DNA from: Planctomycetia bacterium
Lineage (GTDB): Bacteria; Planctomycetota; Planctomycetia; Pirellulales; UBA1268
Length of the DNA stretch: 37,755 nucleotides
NCBI GenBank assembly: GCA_021414115.1
Contig: JAIOPD010000033.1
Location: 1 to 37,755, forward strand
Direction: 5' to 3'
Below the pieces are notes generated by a model. It had not been told where the DNA came from and ran no database searches. It saw only the letters and a list, made by a program, of their open reading frames with translations. The first letter of the stretch is position 1. Every line of letters begins with the position of its first letter. The position numbers and the translations under genes were made by a program. Positions 1 to 7,828 of this stretch are shown one piece after another.

Positions 1-425
1 CAGGATGCCGAAGCGCAGGCAGCATCGAGTGAGCGAAGTCCAGGATGGACGGAGCGAACGTCCGGCTCTCGGGGAACGGGAAGCCCCGACCCGCCACTCG
101 GGTCCCCGTCTGGCGATAGACCAAAGTCGGATGCGCTCTAGCCTGGTGCCGTGCGTCCACGCACTGCCTCGATCTCACCATCACGATACATGTACTCCCA
201 ACGCTGCACGAAGGCTCGACTGCGGCCTACGGTGCCAGCGACTTCGAGCGCCTCCCGACCCTCAACAAGCCAATCCTGCGCCGCCGCGAGGCAACCCGTC
301 TACCCCGCGCTCGCGCTTGGGGCTTCCCGAAAGGAAGCGCGGCTCGACAGGGTATTTCCCCCTGTCGCCATGCCACCCGTATTCCCCGCGGTCGCGCGGA
401 AGGCTCATGTGGGAGCCGTATCAGG
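1..425 (+). repeat. Interspersed structured repeat, copy A (left end cut by window)
   Basis: Non-coding. It is colinear with copy D (24527-24825). Bases 1-88 match the right half of the D hairpin, including the arm ending CTCTCGGGGAACGGGAAGCC. Homology then breaks at about 105 and resumes at about 268. It continues through a CCCCGCGCTCGCGCTTGGGG unit (about 303-325), a second GTATTCCCCGCGGTCGCGCG unit (about 379-398) and the conserved tail hairpin GGCTC...GAGCCGTATCAGG at 402-425. The roughly 160 bp between 106 and 267 are absent from copy D and look like an insertion. The left arm of the first hairpin would lie upstream of the window. Confidence 0.7.
138..283 (-). pseudogene. Possible HTH transposase remnant inside repeat A
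   Basis: Read on the minus strand, this stretch encodes about 48 residues ending at a TAG (138-140). The pattern WLVEGREALEVAGTVGRSR followed by AFVQRW and GEIEAVRGRT resembles the N-terminal helix-turn-helix of IS630-type or related transposases (usual form: W..EG.S..EVA...GVSR..V.RW...Y..GGIEAL.DR). There is no start codon and no catalytic domain, and the stretch coincides largely with the segment missing from copy D. It is best read as insertion debris. A chance translation cannot be excluded. Confidence 0.3.
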
Positions 426-462
426 TGCTCGGGAAGCCCGGAGCAGGACCGGCGAACGCGTT

Positions 463-996
463 TCAAAGCACCAGTTTTCGGACCGCCTGAAACTGCGGAT
501 GCTCGGCGGTGCGACACCATTCGAAGAGCACCGCCTCGGTCGTGGTGAGGATGGCGCCGCCCGACTCCAGCCGCCGGAGTGCGACGTCGTGGTCGATCGT
601 ATGCCGCGACGCTACGGCATCGACCGCCACAAACACGGCGAAGCCCCGGGCGAGGAGGTCGAGCGCCGTCTGCGCGACGCAAATGTGGGTCTCGATGCCG
701 CAGAGCACGATGCTCCCGATACCAGGCGGAATCGAACGGGTAAAAGCGTCGGAGCCGCAGCAACTGAATGCCATTTTGTCGAGCGGAGGCGGCAGGACGG
801 CGGCCAGCGCCGGGGCCGTGGGGCCGAGACCCTTGCGATATTGTTCCGTGAGGATCGCGGCGATTCCCAGCAGCCTCGCCGCCTCGGCGAGCCGCCCGCA
901 CCGGGCGATCACACGGTCGGCATCGGGCAGCGTCGGGAGCAGCCGTTCCTGGACGTCGATGACGCAGAGCACCGATGTGGCGGGATAGAGTCGCAT
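463..996 (-). CDS. Isochorismatase-family cysteine hydrolase
   Basis: A cytosolic single-domain hydrolase of 177 residues, the usual size for the family. The catalytic triad is visible: Asp14 in CVIDVQE, Lys74 in PLDKMAFSC and Cys106 in GIETHICVAQ, the last preceded by the family's non-proline cis-peptide region. Members hydrolyse isochorismate, nicotinamide or related amides. The substrate cannot be set from sequence, and the short form with GIETHICV resembles the YcaC/ISOC group rather than siderophore enzymes. It is the last gene of the minus-strand run that starts with the Mur ligase, 24 bp after the FtsQ-like gene, but a link to the cell wall is not implied. Its stop codon lies close to repeat A. 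Confidence 0.85.
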   Translation of the reverse strand: MRLYPATSVLCVIDVQERLLPTLPDADRVIARCGRLAEAARLLGIAAILTEQYRKGLGPTAPALAAVLPPPLDKMAFSCCGSDAFTRSIPPGIGSIVLCGIETHICVAQTALDLLARGFAVFVAVDAVASRHTIDHDVALRRLESGGAILTTTEAVLFEWCRTAEHPQFQAVRKLVL

Positions 997-1020
997 CGCA
1001 CGGTCTCCAGGGCCGCTGAT

Positions 1021-1905
1021 TCAGCCGGTGGGAATCGACGGAACGACTGGCGGTGTCTCGGGCTCGACGGTGAGATCGACCGTCGTTTTCGACGCCGCCT
1101 CCTTCGGCAGCGAACGCAATCGGGCGATCTTGGCGGCTGCCGTCGGTTCGCCCGCCCGCTCATGCCCCGGTGCCGATCCAAAGACGATCGTTCTCCCCTC
1201 GGCGCCGATCAGATGCCAGGCCTGCACATCGCCTCCTTTGGTGAGCACGGGCCGGCACTCGACGAGTCCGAGCGGCTGCCAGTCGGGGCCCAGGGCCGCG
1301 GCCAGCGCCGCCCCCTGCTCCACGACGAGATCGCCCCAGGGAAAGCCCACCGTTCCCTGAGGGCCCGAGCCCACACCACTGATCTTGGGATAGGCGGCGG
1401 CCGCCTCCGCGGTGAAGTCGTCGCTCGGCAGCACCACCCCCTCGGCGTCGACGGCGAGCAGCCCGCCCGGCACGCCCACCATCGCCACCGGCTCGCGACA
1501 CCGCACCTGCACCCGCGCTCCGGCTGGATGCCACACGTTCACCGAAACCACCTCCCGCACCCACGGATGCATGGCGAACGCCCGAGCGAGCCGACGGACG
1601 AGCTCTGAATCGTCGAGCGGCAGGCCGTCGGCAAGACTCGCGTCGCGGAGCGCCTCCAGTTTGAGATCGCCCCGGATCCAGGGCGCCACGCCCTCGAGTT
1701 CGATCGCGTCGGCGTGGAGCACGAGATCGGCATCACCTCGCACGCGCTCGCCGAGCCGCGACCATGCCATCCATCCGCCGAGCACGGCCGCAGCGACGAC
1801 GACGATCGACGCCAGACCGGCACGGTGCTCGTCGAGGAAGCGGCCAACGCCGCTCACCGTGGGCGGCTCGGGCGGCTGTTCGCGGCGGCGTGACGGAGGG
1901 TTCAT
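1021..1905 (-). CDS. ftsQ: FtsQ-like single-pass membrane protein with POTRA-type domain
   Basis: This 294-residue protein has a proline- and arginine-rich cytoplasmic N-terminus, one transmembrane segment (about residues 30-48) and an extracytoplasmic part. Around 60-135 that part fits a POTRA/FtsQ domain: a ...WVREVVSVNVWHPAGARVQV core followed by CREPVAMV. FtsQ normally bridges early and late divisome proteins in the periplasm. The start at 1905 is chosen because the longer reading frame runs back into murB, and MNPPSRRR directly precedes the membrane segment. It follows murB by 23 bp in the same direction, the classic dcw-cluster placement. Planctomycetes as a group lack FtsZ, so the division role here is open. 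The family assignment rests on architecture and context, with weak sequence signal. Confidence 0.65.
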   Translation of the reverse strand: MNPPSRRREQPPEPPTVSGVGRFLDEHRAGLASIVVVAAAVLGGWMAWSRLGERVRGDADLVLHADAIELEGVAPWIRGDLKLEALRDASLADGLPLDDSELVRRLARAFAMHPWVREVVSVNVWHPAGARVQVRCREPVAMVGVPGGLLAVDAEGVVLPSDDFTAEAAAAYPKISGVGSGPQGTVGFPWGDLVVEQGAALAAALGPDWQPLGLVECRPVLTKGGDVQAWHLIGAEGRTIVFGSAPGHERAGEPTAAAKIARLRSLPKEAASKTTVDLTVEPETPPVVPSIPTG

Positions 1906-1928
1906 GGCACCCCGGGGATCGGCGCGGC

Positions 1929-2858
1929 TCACCAGACCTCGATCTGGGGCGTGAGCTCGATGCCGAGCTTCTCCCGCACCCGCGCCCGCACGGTCTCGAC
2001 GAGCGTGCGAACGTCGTCGTCGGAGCAATGCGGACCAGCCACGACATAGTTGGCGTGCGGCGCGTAGACGGCGGCGTCGCCGGCCCGTAAATCCCGCGCT
2101 CCAGCCTGGACCACGAGTGATTCCGCGGTGGTCCCGAGCGGATCTTTGAACATCATGGCAACGCTCCGCGTGCCACTCGGTTGCGCCGAGCGTCCGACGA
2201 TCCACTGCTTCTGCATCCGTTTCGTGAGCAGGGCCGGATCCTCCTCGTCGAGGTCGAGCCGGCAGCCGACGATGATGCAGTCGTCGAGGTTGCTCCAGCG
2301 CGACTCGAATGCCAGCCGCGACCGCTCACGAACCTCGAGCGTGCCGTCGCCGAGCATCACCGTCACGTCGGCAACCCGCTCACCGATGTCGCCGCCATGC
2401 CCGCCGGCATTGCCCACGAGAGCCCCGCCGACGGTGCCCGGCACGTCGACCAGCGTCTCCAGACCGCTCAGGCCCGCCTGCACCGCGGCCGACACCACGT
2501 GCACGAGTTTCGCCCCGGCGCCGGCCCGGATCACGGGCGACTCCACGTGGATGCCGCAGAACGAGGGGGCGGAAAGCCTCACGACCATGCCCGCGAAGCC
2601 CGCGCCGGGAACGAGCACGTTGGAGCCGCCACCGATCACGCGCAGGGGGATGCTCTTGTCATGGCACCGCTTCACCACGCGGGCCAACGCCTCGACGTCG
2701 ACCGGCTCACAGAAAAACTCTGCGGCGCCGCCGATTCCGAGCCAGGTGTGATGGGCCAAGGGCTCGAGGCAGGAAACGGCCATCCCGAGGTCGTCAAACG
2801 GCGTGGCTGCCGTGGACCTCGGCTCGGCGGCGGGTGTCGATCGGGAACGCTGATTCAT
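1929..2858 (-). CDS. murB: MurB-like UDP-N-acetylenolpyruvoylglucosamine reductase with altered catalytic residues
   Basis: MurB reduces UDP-GlcNAc-enolpyruvate to UDP-MurNAc with NADPH and FAD in the cytosol. The FAD-binding half is well preserved: HTWLGIGG, RVIGGGSNVLVPGAGF, and GLSGLETLVDVPGTVGGALV followed by NAGG. The catalytic half is not. The usual (S/C) of the G(S/C)xFKNP motif is Met in SVAMMFKDP, and the C-terminal catalytic Glu (usually PEv) is Gln in LTPQIEVW. The Arg of the YRxS substrate motif is kept (ESRWS). The start at 2858 has AGGAAA upstream, and the extra 34 codons back to 2960 are low-complexity with poorer codon bias. It sits between a Mur ligase and an FtsQ-like gene. 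It may be a divergent lineage type or a second, inactive copy. Confidence 0.8.
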   Translation of the reverse strand: MNQRSRSTPAAEPRSTAATPFDDLGMAVSCLEPLAHHTWLGIGGAAEFFCEPVDVEALARVVKRCHDKSIPLRVIGGGSNVLVPGAGFAGMVVRLSAPSFCGIHVESPVIRAGAGAKLVHVVSAAVQAGLSGLETLVDVPGTVGGALVGNAGGHGGDIGERVADVTVMLGDGTLEVRERSRLAFESRWSNLDDCIIVGCRLDLDEEDPALLTKRMQKQWIVGRSAQPSGTRSVAMMFKDPLGTTAESLVVQAGARDLRAGDAAVYAPHANYVVAGPHCSDDDVRTLVETVRARVREKLGIELTPQIEVW

Positions 2859-2980
2859 CACTCGATTTCCTCGCGGCCCGCGGCCGCCCCGGCCGTTGGA
2901 CGGGGTCGGGGCAACGCTCGCGGAACCAGATTGTGCATCACCGCGCGGTGCATCGTCCATGCCTCTCCCGCACGGGCGGC

Positions 2981-4480
2981 TCAGGCAGCCCGCCGACGGT
3001 CGAACGGCGCCACGGGAGGATGGGCGAGTTGCAGCCAGCCGTCGACGAGGACCCCCAGGGAGGCCCGGCCGGCACAGGGGCCGGCAGGCCCCGGCTCGCG
3101 AGGCACGTGGCCGAAAACGACGGCGCAGTCGTGCTCGCCAAGCGCTGCAAGGAGCCGGTCGACGCGGGCATAGGCGGTGATGTCGGCCTCCGATGGATCG
3201 TCAGACGCCACCGAGGAGGGGACGACGAGGCAGTCGTCGCACCACCGCTCGAGACGCCGACCGAACCACCGGCCTCCGAGCCGCGCGGCCAGCCGTTCGT
3301 CGGCGAGCACGACCAAACGGCCTCTCGTGAGTCGTCGCAGGCTCGAGAGCGTCGCCGAAACCGCATGCATGGTCGATGGCGCGTCGATGAACACGGGCAT
3401 GTCCTGACCGCGGTCGATCCGCTCCATCCGGCCCGGCACGCTCGTCGTCGCCTCGATGCCGCGGACGGCCCGCTCGAGCGTCACGCCATACCTCGCGGCA
3501 ACAGCGGCAGCCAGGAGCGCATCGCGCACGAACGGCACCGTCGGCGTGTCGATGGTAACCGGCACCATCTGGCCGCCGCATCCCATGAGAAACGTCCTGC
3601 CACACAGGCTGCCTTCCACCGGCCGGGCCCAGACATCGCATTCGGCATTGAGTCCCGCGGTGAGGCACGTGGCCGACTCCGGACCGGCGGCGAGGATGCG
3701 GCTGCGTTGCCGGGGGCTCATGCCGGTCACGAGGCAGCCCCCCTCGGACAGCGTGCCCATGACCCGCGACGTGATCTCGCGATAGGCGCGGTGCGAGCTG
3801 TGTCGGTCGAGGTGGGCGGCAGCGAGATTGGTGACCACGACGGTGTCGCACACCATGCCGGCCGTGGCGTGCGCCGCGAGCATCCGGCTCGAGACTTCGA
3901 CGATCGCGTGCGAGCAGCCTCCGGCTGCGAGCCGGGCCAGCCAGCGGGCGAGCGCCGCCGGCGAACACACATCGTCGGGCACGGCCTCGGTGTCATCGGG
4001 GCCAAGACATCCGAGATCGGAGAGCACGCCGACGCGGTGCCCCCCCTCGGCGAGAGCCGCGGCGGCAAGCCAGGCCGTCGTCGTCTTGCCGCTCGTGCCG
4101 GCGACCGCGATCACCCGCATCTCGCGGGACGGATCGCCGACGAGCGCGTGGCAGAGACGGGCCATCGCCCAGTCGCTGTCGGAAACGAGACACAGCGGCA
4201 CGCCGTCGGTGGAAACGATCCGCTCGGCGATCACGCCCGACGCTCCGCGGGCGATGGCCCGCGACACCGCCTCGTGTCCGTCGCCCCGCTCGGTGAGCCG
4301 TGCCACGAAGACGTCGCCGGTGCGGCACTCGTCCGGATCGTCCTGGCAGCGTCGTACCACGATGTCGTCGCAGGCGATGAACCGGGCTCCGGGGATGACC
4401 TCGGAGAGCCGCACTCCGCGAGCCTCGCCCCGGCTCTCTCCGACCGGACGAACCCGTGAACCCTTCGACGCATCACGCAT
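2981..4480 (-). CDS. MurE-like Mur ligase with degenerate acceptor-binding motifs
   Basis: A 499-residue protein with the three-domain Mur ligase plan. The N-terminal domain is of MurE type (GDVFVA followed by DGHEAV and IARGASGVI). The P-loop GTSGKTT lies at about 128-134, followed by VEVSSRMLAAH, VTNLAAAHLDRH and PGRMERID, all at MurE positions. MurE joins the third amino acid, usually meso-diaminopimelate, to UDP-MurNAc-dipeptide. However, the DYAHTP motif is replaced by DAPSTM, the GGDRD..KRP region is unrecognisable, and the DNPR motif that holds diaminopimelate is absent (SSVASDDPSEADI). The start is supported by AGGAGG five bases upstream. It leads the run to murB and ftsQ. It is either a specialised ligase or a pseudoenzyme, and the functional murE may be elsewhere. 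Confidence 0.75.
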   Translation of the reverse strand: MRDASKGSRVRPVGESRGEARGVRLSEVIPGARFIACDDIVVRRCQDDPDECRTGDVFVARLTERGDGHEAVSRAIARGASGVIAERIVSTDGVPLCLVSDSDWAMARLCHALVGDPSREMRVIAVAGTSGKTTTAWLAAAALAEGGHRVGVLSDLGCLGPDDTEAVPDDVCSPAALARWLARLAAGGCSHAIVEVSSRMLAAHATAGMVCDTVVVTNLAAAHLDRHSSHRAYREITSRVMGTLSEGGCLVTGMSPRQRSRILAAGPESATCLTAGLNAECDVWARPVEGSLCGRTFLMGCGGQMVPVTIDTPTVPFVRDALLAAAVAARYGVTLERAVRGIEATTSVPGRMERIDRGQDMPVFIDAPSTMHAVSATLSSLRRLTRGRLVVLADERLAARLGGRWFGRRLERWCDDCLVVPSSVASDDPSEADITAYARVDRLLAALGEHDCAVVFGHVPREPGPAGPCAGRASLGVLVDGWLQLAHPPVAPFDRRRAA

Positions 4481-4708
4481 GACGGCCTCCTGCCGGCGGG
4501 ACCGGGGCTGCCGAAGCGGCCCACGATCGGTGAAACGAGTCCTTCCTTGGACGTCGCTGGCGGCGGATTGTCACCAGACGGAAAAGTGGGTCAAGGCCGC
4601 CTGTCCGCGAATCACGGCCGACCGGCGCCCCGCCCTCGCAGACAACCCGCCTTGCCACCAGAAGCAGCTCCAGACTACCGTCGAGCCGTCTTCAGGAGAC
4701 GCCAAGAC
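4481..4708. promoter_or_regulatory. Divergent intergenic region
   Basis: 228 bp between the minus-strand Mur ligase and the plus-strand gene at 4709. It must hold promoters for both directions. No clear -35/-10 pair or inverted repeat stands out by eye. Confidence 0.3.
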
Positions 4709-5566
4709 GTGAACGACCCGAGTCTCGATCAACCCGTCGAGCCCGTTCGGCCAGCCGTGCTGTGGGTCGGCGCGTGCGACGATCCAGAACTGGCCTTGGC
4801 GCGGACGTGGGCCGACGAGTTGGCGGATGTCTTCGAGGCGCCGACGCCGGATGCAGCCGTCGCGTCGCCGCCCGAGGCGTTCCTGGAGCGCTCGCCGGCC
4901 GCCGTCGTGCTCGCATCGCCGACTCCGGCCCGCTGGTCCCTCGTTGACTGCATCACGCTGTCACGCCGCTGGCCGCTGGCCCCCCTGGTATCGGTCGCAG
5001 GCAGCCTGGTCGAAGGGCGGCGGCGGAGTGGGCCGGCCCTGCCCGGCGTGGAAGAGGTCGCCTGGAACGAACTCCCCGGGCGGATGGCGTGGTGGATGCA
5101 CGATTGCGCTCGAGGACGCCCGGGGTCTCTGGGAATGCCTACCACGTCGCGCCGCGAGGAGCGGTTGCTCGAGGCCGCCGGACGGGTGGCCGACTTCGCC
5201 ACCCAACCGGGACGACGGGTGTCGGTGGCGGCATCGCGGGCGAGCGACGTCGAGGGCCTGGCCGATGTCCTGACCGCAGCCGGACGGCCGCCGCTGCGGC
5301 GCACCTGCGGAAGGCCAGCGCTCGACGAACCGGCCGACATCCTGGTCTGGGACGTCTCGGAGGTTTCCACCGTCGACCTGACGTGGCTGGCCATGCTCAC
5401 CGCAAACCGCCCAAGGCTCGCCGTCGTGCTGCTCGACTCCTTCCCGAGAAGCGATTCGACACTGGCCGTTCTCCGCGCCGGCGGTCGGGCGGTCCTCTCC
5501 CGGCCGATGTCGCTGGAAACCCTGGCGGGGATGCTCTTGCGGCTGGAAACGTTGCTGCCAGCATGA
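4709..5566 (+). CDS. Hypothetical protein with two degenerate receiver-like domains
   Basis: 285 residues, cytosolic, with no membrane segment. The C-terminal half reads like the second half of a response-regulator receiver: ADILVWDVSEVST (strand with Asp), LAVVLLDSFPRSDS (strand with a Thr/Ser-like end), then a strand ending VLSRPMSLETL, where RP stands in for the usual KP. The N-terminal half (WVGACDDPELALARTWADEL ... AAVVLASPTP ... PLAPLVSVAG) has a similar pattern. No complete DD/D/T/K set is present, so phosphorylation is unlikely. A GTG start at 4709 with GGAG upstream is preferred over an ATG at 4547, which would add a low-complexity leader. The role is unknown. Another reading is a DNA- or nucleotide-associated Rossmann protein. 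Confidence 0.6.
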   Translation: MNDPSLDQPVEPVRPAVLWVGACDDPELALARTWADELADVFEAPTPDAAVASPPEAFLERSPAAVVLASPTPARWSLVDCITLSRRWPLAPLVSVAGSLVEGRRRSGPALPGVEEVAWNELPGRMAWWMHDCARGRPGSLGMPTTSRREERLLEAAGRVADFATQPGRRVSVAASRASDVEGLADVLTAAGRPPLRRTCGRPALDEPADILVWDVSEVSTVDLTWLAMLTANRPRLAVVLLDSFPRSDSTLAVLRAGGRAVLSRPMSLETLAGMLLRLETLLPA

Positions 5567-5611
5567 ACCGCTGGGTTTGACCTGGCCGGCGGGTTTCCCT
5601 ATTTCTCCGGC

Positions 5612-6490
5612 ATGATTCCCGTCCGCATCCTCTGCATTCTGGCCGTGCCCGCCCTGGCCACCGCGATTGCGGGCTGCGCGCATCTTGCCAGCCACCCCGG
5701 CCTCCCCGCCGGCATGGCGGCCACTCTCGTTGCGGTCGGCGGCGACTCCGGCCTCCCGGCTCGCAGCGAAGTCACGGCAGGGCAACTCGTCATCCACGCC
5801 GATTTCCCGATCGCCGGCCAGCACCGGCTGGTCCGCGAACTCGACTCGCTGCGGACCGACGTCAGCCAGGAACTCGCGCTTCCCATCTCCGACGAGCCCG
5901 TGCACCTCTACCTCTTCGAGAGCACGTCCCGCTACGACGCCTTCGTCGCCCGCCAGTATCCGACGTTCCCGGCACGCCGCGCCTTTTTTGTCGAGACCGA
6001 CACCACGCTCTCCGTGTTCGCGGTCTGGCAGGATCGTGTCGCCGAAGACCTGCGTCATGAAACGACCCACGGCTATGTCCACGCCGTCGTGCCCGCCGTG
6101 CCGCTCTGGCTCGACGAGGGGATCGCGGAGTTTTTCGAGACGCCCCGCGGTGAACAAGGCCTCCACCGCGGCCACGTGGCCCATCTTGCCGGCCGACTGC
6201 TCGAGGGCACGTGGCGGCCCGACATGGATCGGCTCGATGCGGTCACGTCACCGGGAGAGATGTCACAAGACCACTACGCCGAAGCCTGGTGCTGGGTCCA
6301 TTGGCTGCTCCGCTCGACCCCGGAGCGCCGCGAGCTGCTGCAAAACTATCTACTCGACGTCCGCCGCGATCCCGACACCCCGCCGCTCTCCGCGCGACTG
6401 CGTCACGAGCTCCGGCCGTCGATCGACGCGGCGGCCGAGGTGAAGGCGCATCTTTCCCGGCTCGCGGCCGCCGCCTCGACCGAACGCTGA
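5612..6490 (+). CDS. Lipoprotein with gluzincin-type metallopeptidase motif (DUF1570-like)
   Basis: 292 residues. The N-terminus is a lipoprotein signal: Arg, a hydrophobic stretch (about 6-20), then AIAGC with Cys21 as the predicted lipidated residue, so the protein is probably anchored in a membrane facing the periplasm. A zinc-peptidase motif HETTH lies at about 150, and 18 residues later LWLDEGIAEFFE supplies the downstream Glu typical of gluzincins (DUF1570 and peptidase MA-like families common in planctomycetes). The substrate is unknown. It follows the receiver-like gene by 45 bp and may be cotranscribed. Its stop is one base from the stop of the convergent GNAT gene. Confidence 0.75.
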   Translation: MIPVRILCILAVPALATAIAGCAHLASHPGLPAGMAATLVAVGGDSGLPARSEVTAGQLVIHADFPIAGQHRLVRELDSLRTDVSQELALPISDEPVHLYLFESTSRYDAFVARQYPTFPARRAFFVETDTTLSVFAVWQDRVAEDLRHETTHGYVHAVVPAVPLWLDEGIAEFFETPRGEQGLHRGHVAHLAGRLLEGTWRPDMDRLDAVTSPGEMSQDHYAEAWCWVHWLLRSTPERRELLQNYLLDVRRDPDTPPLSARLRHELRPSIDAAAEVKAHLSRLAAAASTER

Positions 6491-6491
6491 A

Positions 6492-7439
6492 TCAGCCGCG
6501 GCGATAGAGCGTGCCGTGACCGGTCGTCTGGAAGCCGAGTTTCAGAAAAAGCTGCATCGCCGCATCGTTCGCCGCGGCGACATGCGCCTCGGCGATGGTC
6601 ACCCCCTCCTGCGCGAGGTCGTGGAGTGCCTCGGCGATGAGGTAGTTGGCGAGGCCGCGACGCCGTCGATCCCCCTCGATGTCGACTCGCATCAGACCGG
6701 CGGCCGTCACCCCCCATGCCGTGGCGAGCGGCTGCATGTCCCAGAAGGATCCGGCGCCAAGCAACGCCTCGTCCTCACCGCGGAGCTCGTACCGCCGCAG
6801 AGCGATGCCTGTGGTCGTGGCGGCCTCCCACCAACTGCGGCGGGCGGGTTCGTCGATCACGCGGAGCGTGGTCGACCGCCGGATGGCCAGCTGCAGCCGG
6901 TTGACCGGCGGCCGGAAGCCGGCCAGCGAACGCCGCATCACGGCGATTCGCTCGGTGACGGCGTAGCCGGACCGCACAAACACCTCCTGCATGCGCGGCG
7001 ACGAATCGAGGATCCCGGGCAGGCCCGACCCGCCGTAGAGCCCGAGATAGAAGCCTCCGATGTCCGGCGAACCGCCGCCGAGGATCGTCTGCGAGCCGCG
7101 GCGCCGGAGATAGTCTTCGCACCGGGCGAGCAAGGCGTCGCCGATCGCCTGGTGCTGGTCGTGGGGCACGACGACGACCAGCATCGTCGTGCCGGTCGCA
7201 GTCTCGATCCCCGACTGCGACGCATTGGGGCCGAAGGCCGCGTGCGCGAAGCCGACGGCCCGGTCGCCATCGAGGGCCACGATCAGCCCCTCGCGATCGA
7301 AGTAGGGCCGCGAAAACACGCAGGCCTCGAGCCAGGCGGCCGTCATCGGCTGAAACGCGGCCGGGCCGAGATCCGCCGTTCGCCAGATGTCGGCGAGCCG
7401 CGGCGGGTCTTCGTTGCGGAAGCAGCGATACTCGATCAT
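6492..7439 (-). CDS. GNAT N-acetyltransferase with two GNAT-like halves
   Basis: 315 residues, about twice a single GNAT domain. The C-terminal half is clear: a V/TAAGLMRVDIEGDRRRRGLA acetyl-CoA loop (R/Q-x-x-G-x-A type), then LIAEALHDL, and VAAANDAAMQLFLKLGFQ as the NxxAxxLYxxLGF motif. The N-terminal half (IEYRCFRNEDPPRLADIW ... VGFAHAAFG ... LLVVVVPHDQHQAIGDALL) has a weaker GNAT pattern. The family transfers acetyl groups from acetyl-CoA to amines; the acceptor is not predictable. The start at 7439 overlaps the stop of the Rieske gene (ATGA), which suggests translational coupling. Confidence 0.8.
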   Translation of the reverse strand: MIEYRCFRNEDPPRLADIWRTADLGPAAFQPMTAAWLEACVFSRPYFDREGLIVALDGDRAVGFAHAAFGPNASQSGIETATGTTMLVVVVPHDQHQAIGDALLARCEDYLRRRGSQTILGGGSPDIGGFYLGLYGGSGLPGILDSSPRMQEVFVRSGYAVTERIAVMRRSLAGFRPPVNRLQLAIRRSTTLRVIDEPARRSWWEAATTTGIALRRYELRGEDEALLGAGSFWDMQPLATAWGVTAAGLMRVDIEGDRRRRGLANYLIAEALHDLAQEGVTIAEAHVAAANDAAMQLFLKLGFQTTGHGTLYRRG

Positions 7440-7786
7440 GCCTGCCGCTCCGTCGCGGCCGGGTCGGCGGCCGCGAGCCTCACGAAAATCGTCCCTTCGC
7501 GCTCGCAGACTTCGTGCACCGCCTGATGCACGGTGGGCGAGATGCGGTGCCGCCCGGTGGTGACGTCGAACTGCCAGCCGTGCCAGGGGCAGGTGAGGAC
7601 GGTGCCGCAGAGCATCCCGGTGCCGAGCGGGCCGCCCTGATGCGGACACAGCCCGTCGATCGCATGGAGCGTGCCAGCGACGTTGGCGATGGCCACCATG
7701 CGATCGCCGGCGACCCGTTCGATGCTCGTTCCCGGCAGGCATTCCGACGCCGCGGCGACGGGGATCCATTCAGGCATGGCGGGCAC
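7436..7786 (-). CDS. Rieske [2Fe-2S] ferredoxin-like protein (NirD/HcaC type)
   Basis: A 116-residue soluble Rieske protein. Both cluster-ligand motifs are present: CPHQGG (Cys-x-His) at about 49-54 and CPWHGWQFD (Cys-x-x-His) at about 67-75. The spacing and the absence of a membrane anchor match ferredoxin components of dioxygenases or the small subunit of nitrite reductase. No oxygenase or nitrite reductase lies nearby, so the redox partner is unknown. An alternative start nine bases downstream (MPEWIPV) is equally plausible. It overlaps the acetyltransferase by four bases and probably shares its mRNA. Confidence 0.85.
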   Translation of the reverse strand: MPAMPEWIPVAAASECLPGTSIERVAGDRMVAIANVAGTLHAIDGLCPHQGGPLGTGMLCGTVLTCPWHGWQFDVTTGRHRISPTVHQAVHEVCEREGTIFVRLAAADPAATERQA

Positions 7787-7828
7787 ACACAGGCGGGGCG
7801 AGGGACTCGAGCGGCGACCGCGCTGCGA

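Noticed and set aside
402-425. Group II intron domain V
   Set aside because: GAGCCGTAT resembles the 5' side of domain V, but the matching ACGTACGGTTC side and GAAA loop are absent in all copies; only the hairpin GGCTC/GAGCC is conserved.
2309-4459. Long plus-strand open frame opposite MurB and the Mur ligase
   Set aside because: It is antisense to genes with clear family motifs; the Arg/His/Ala-rich translation is an effect of high GC content.
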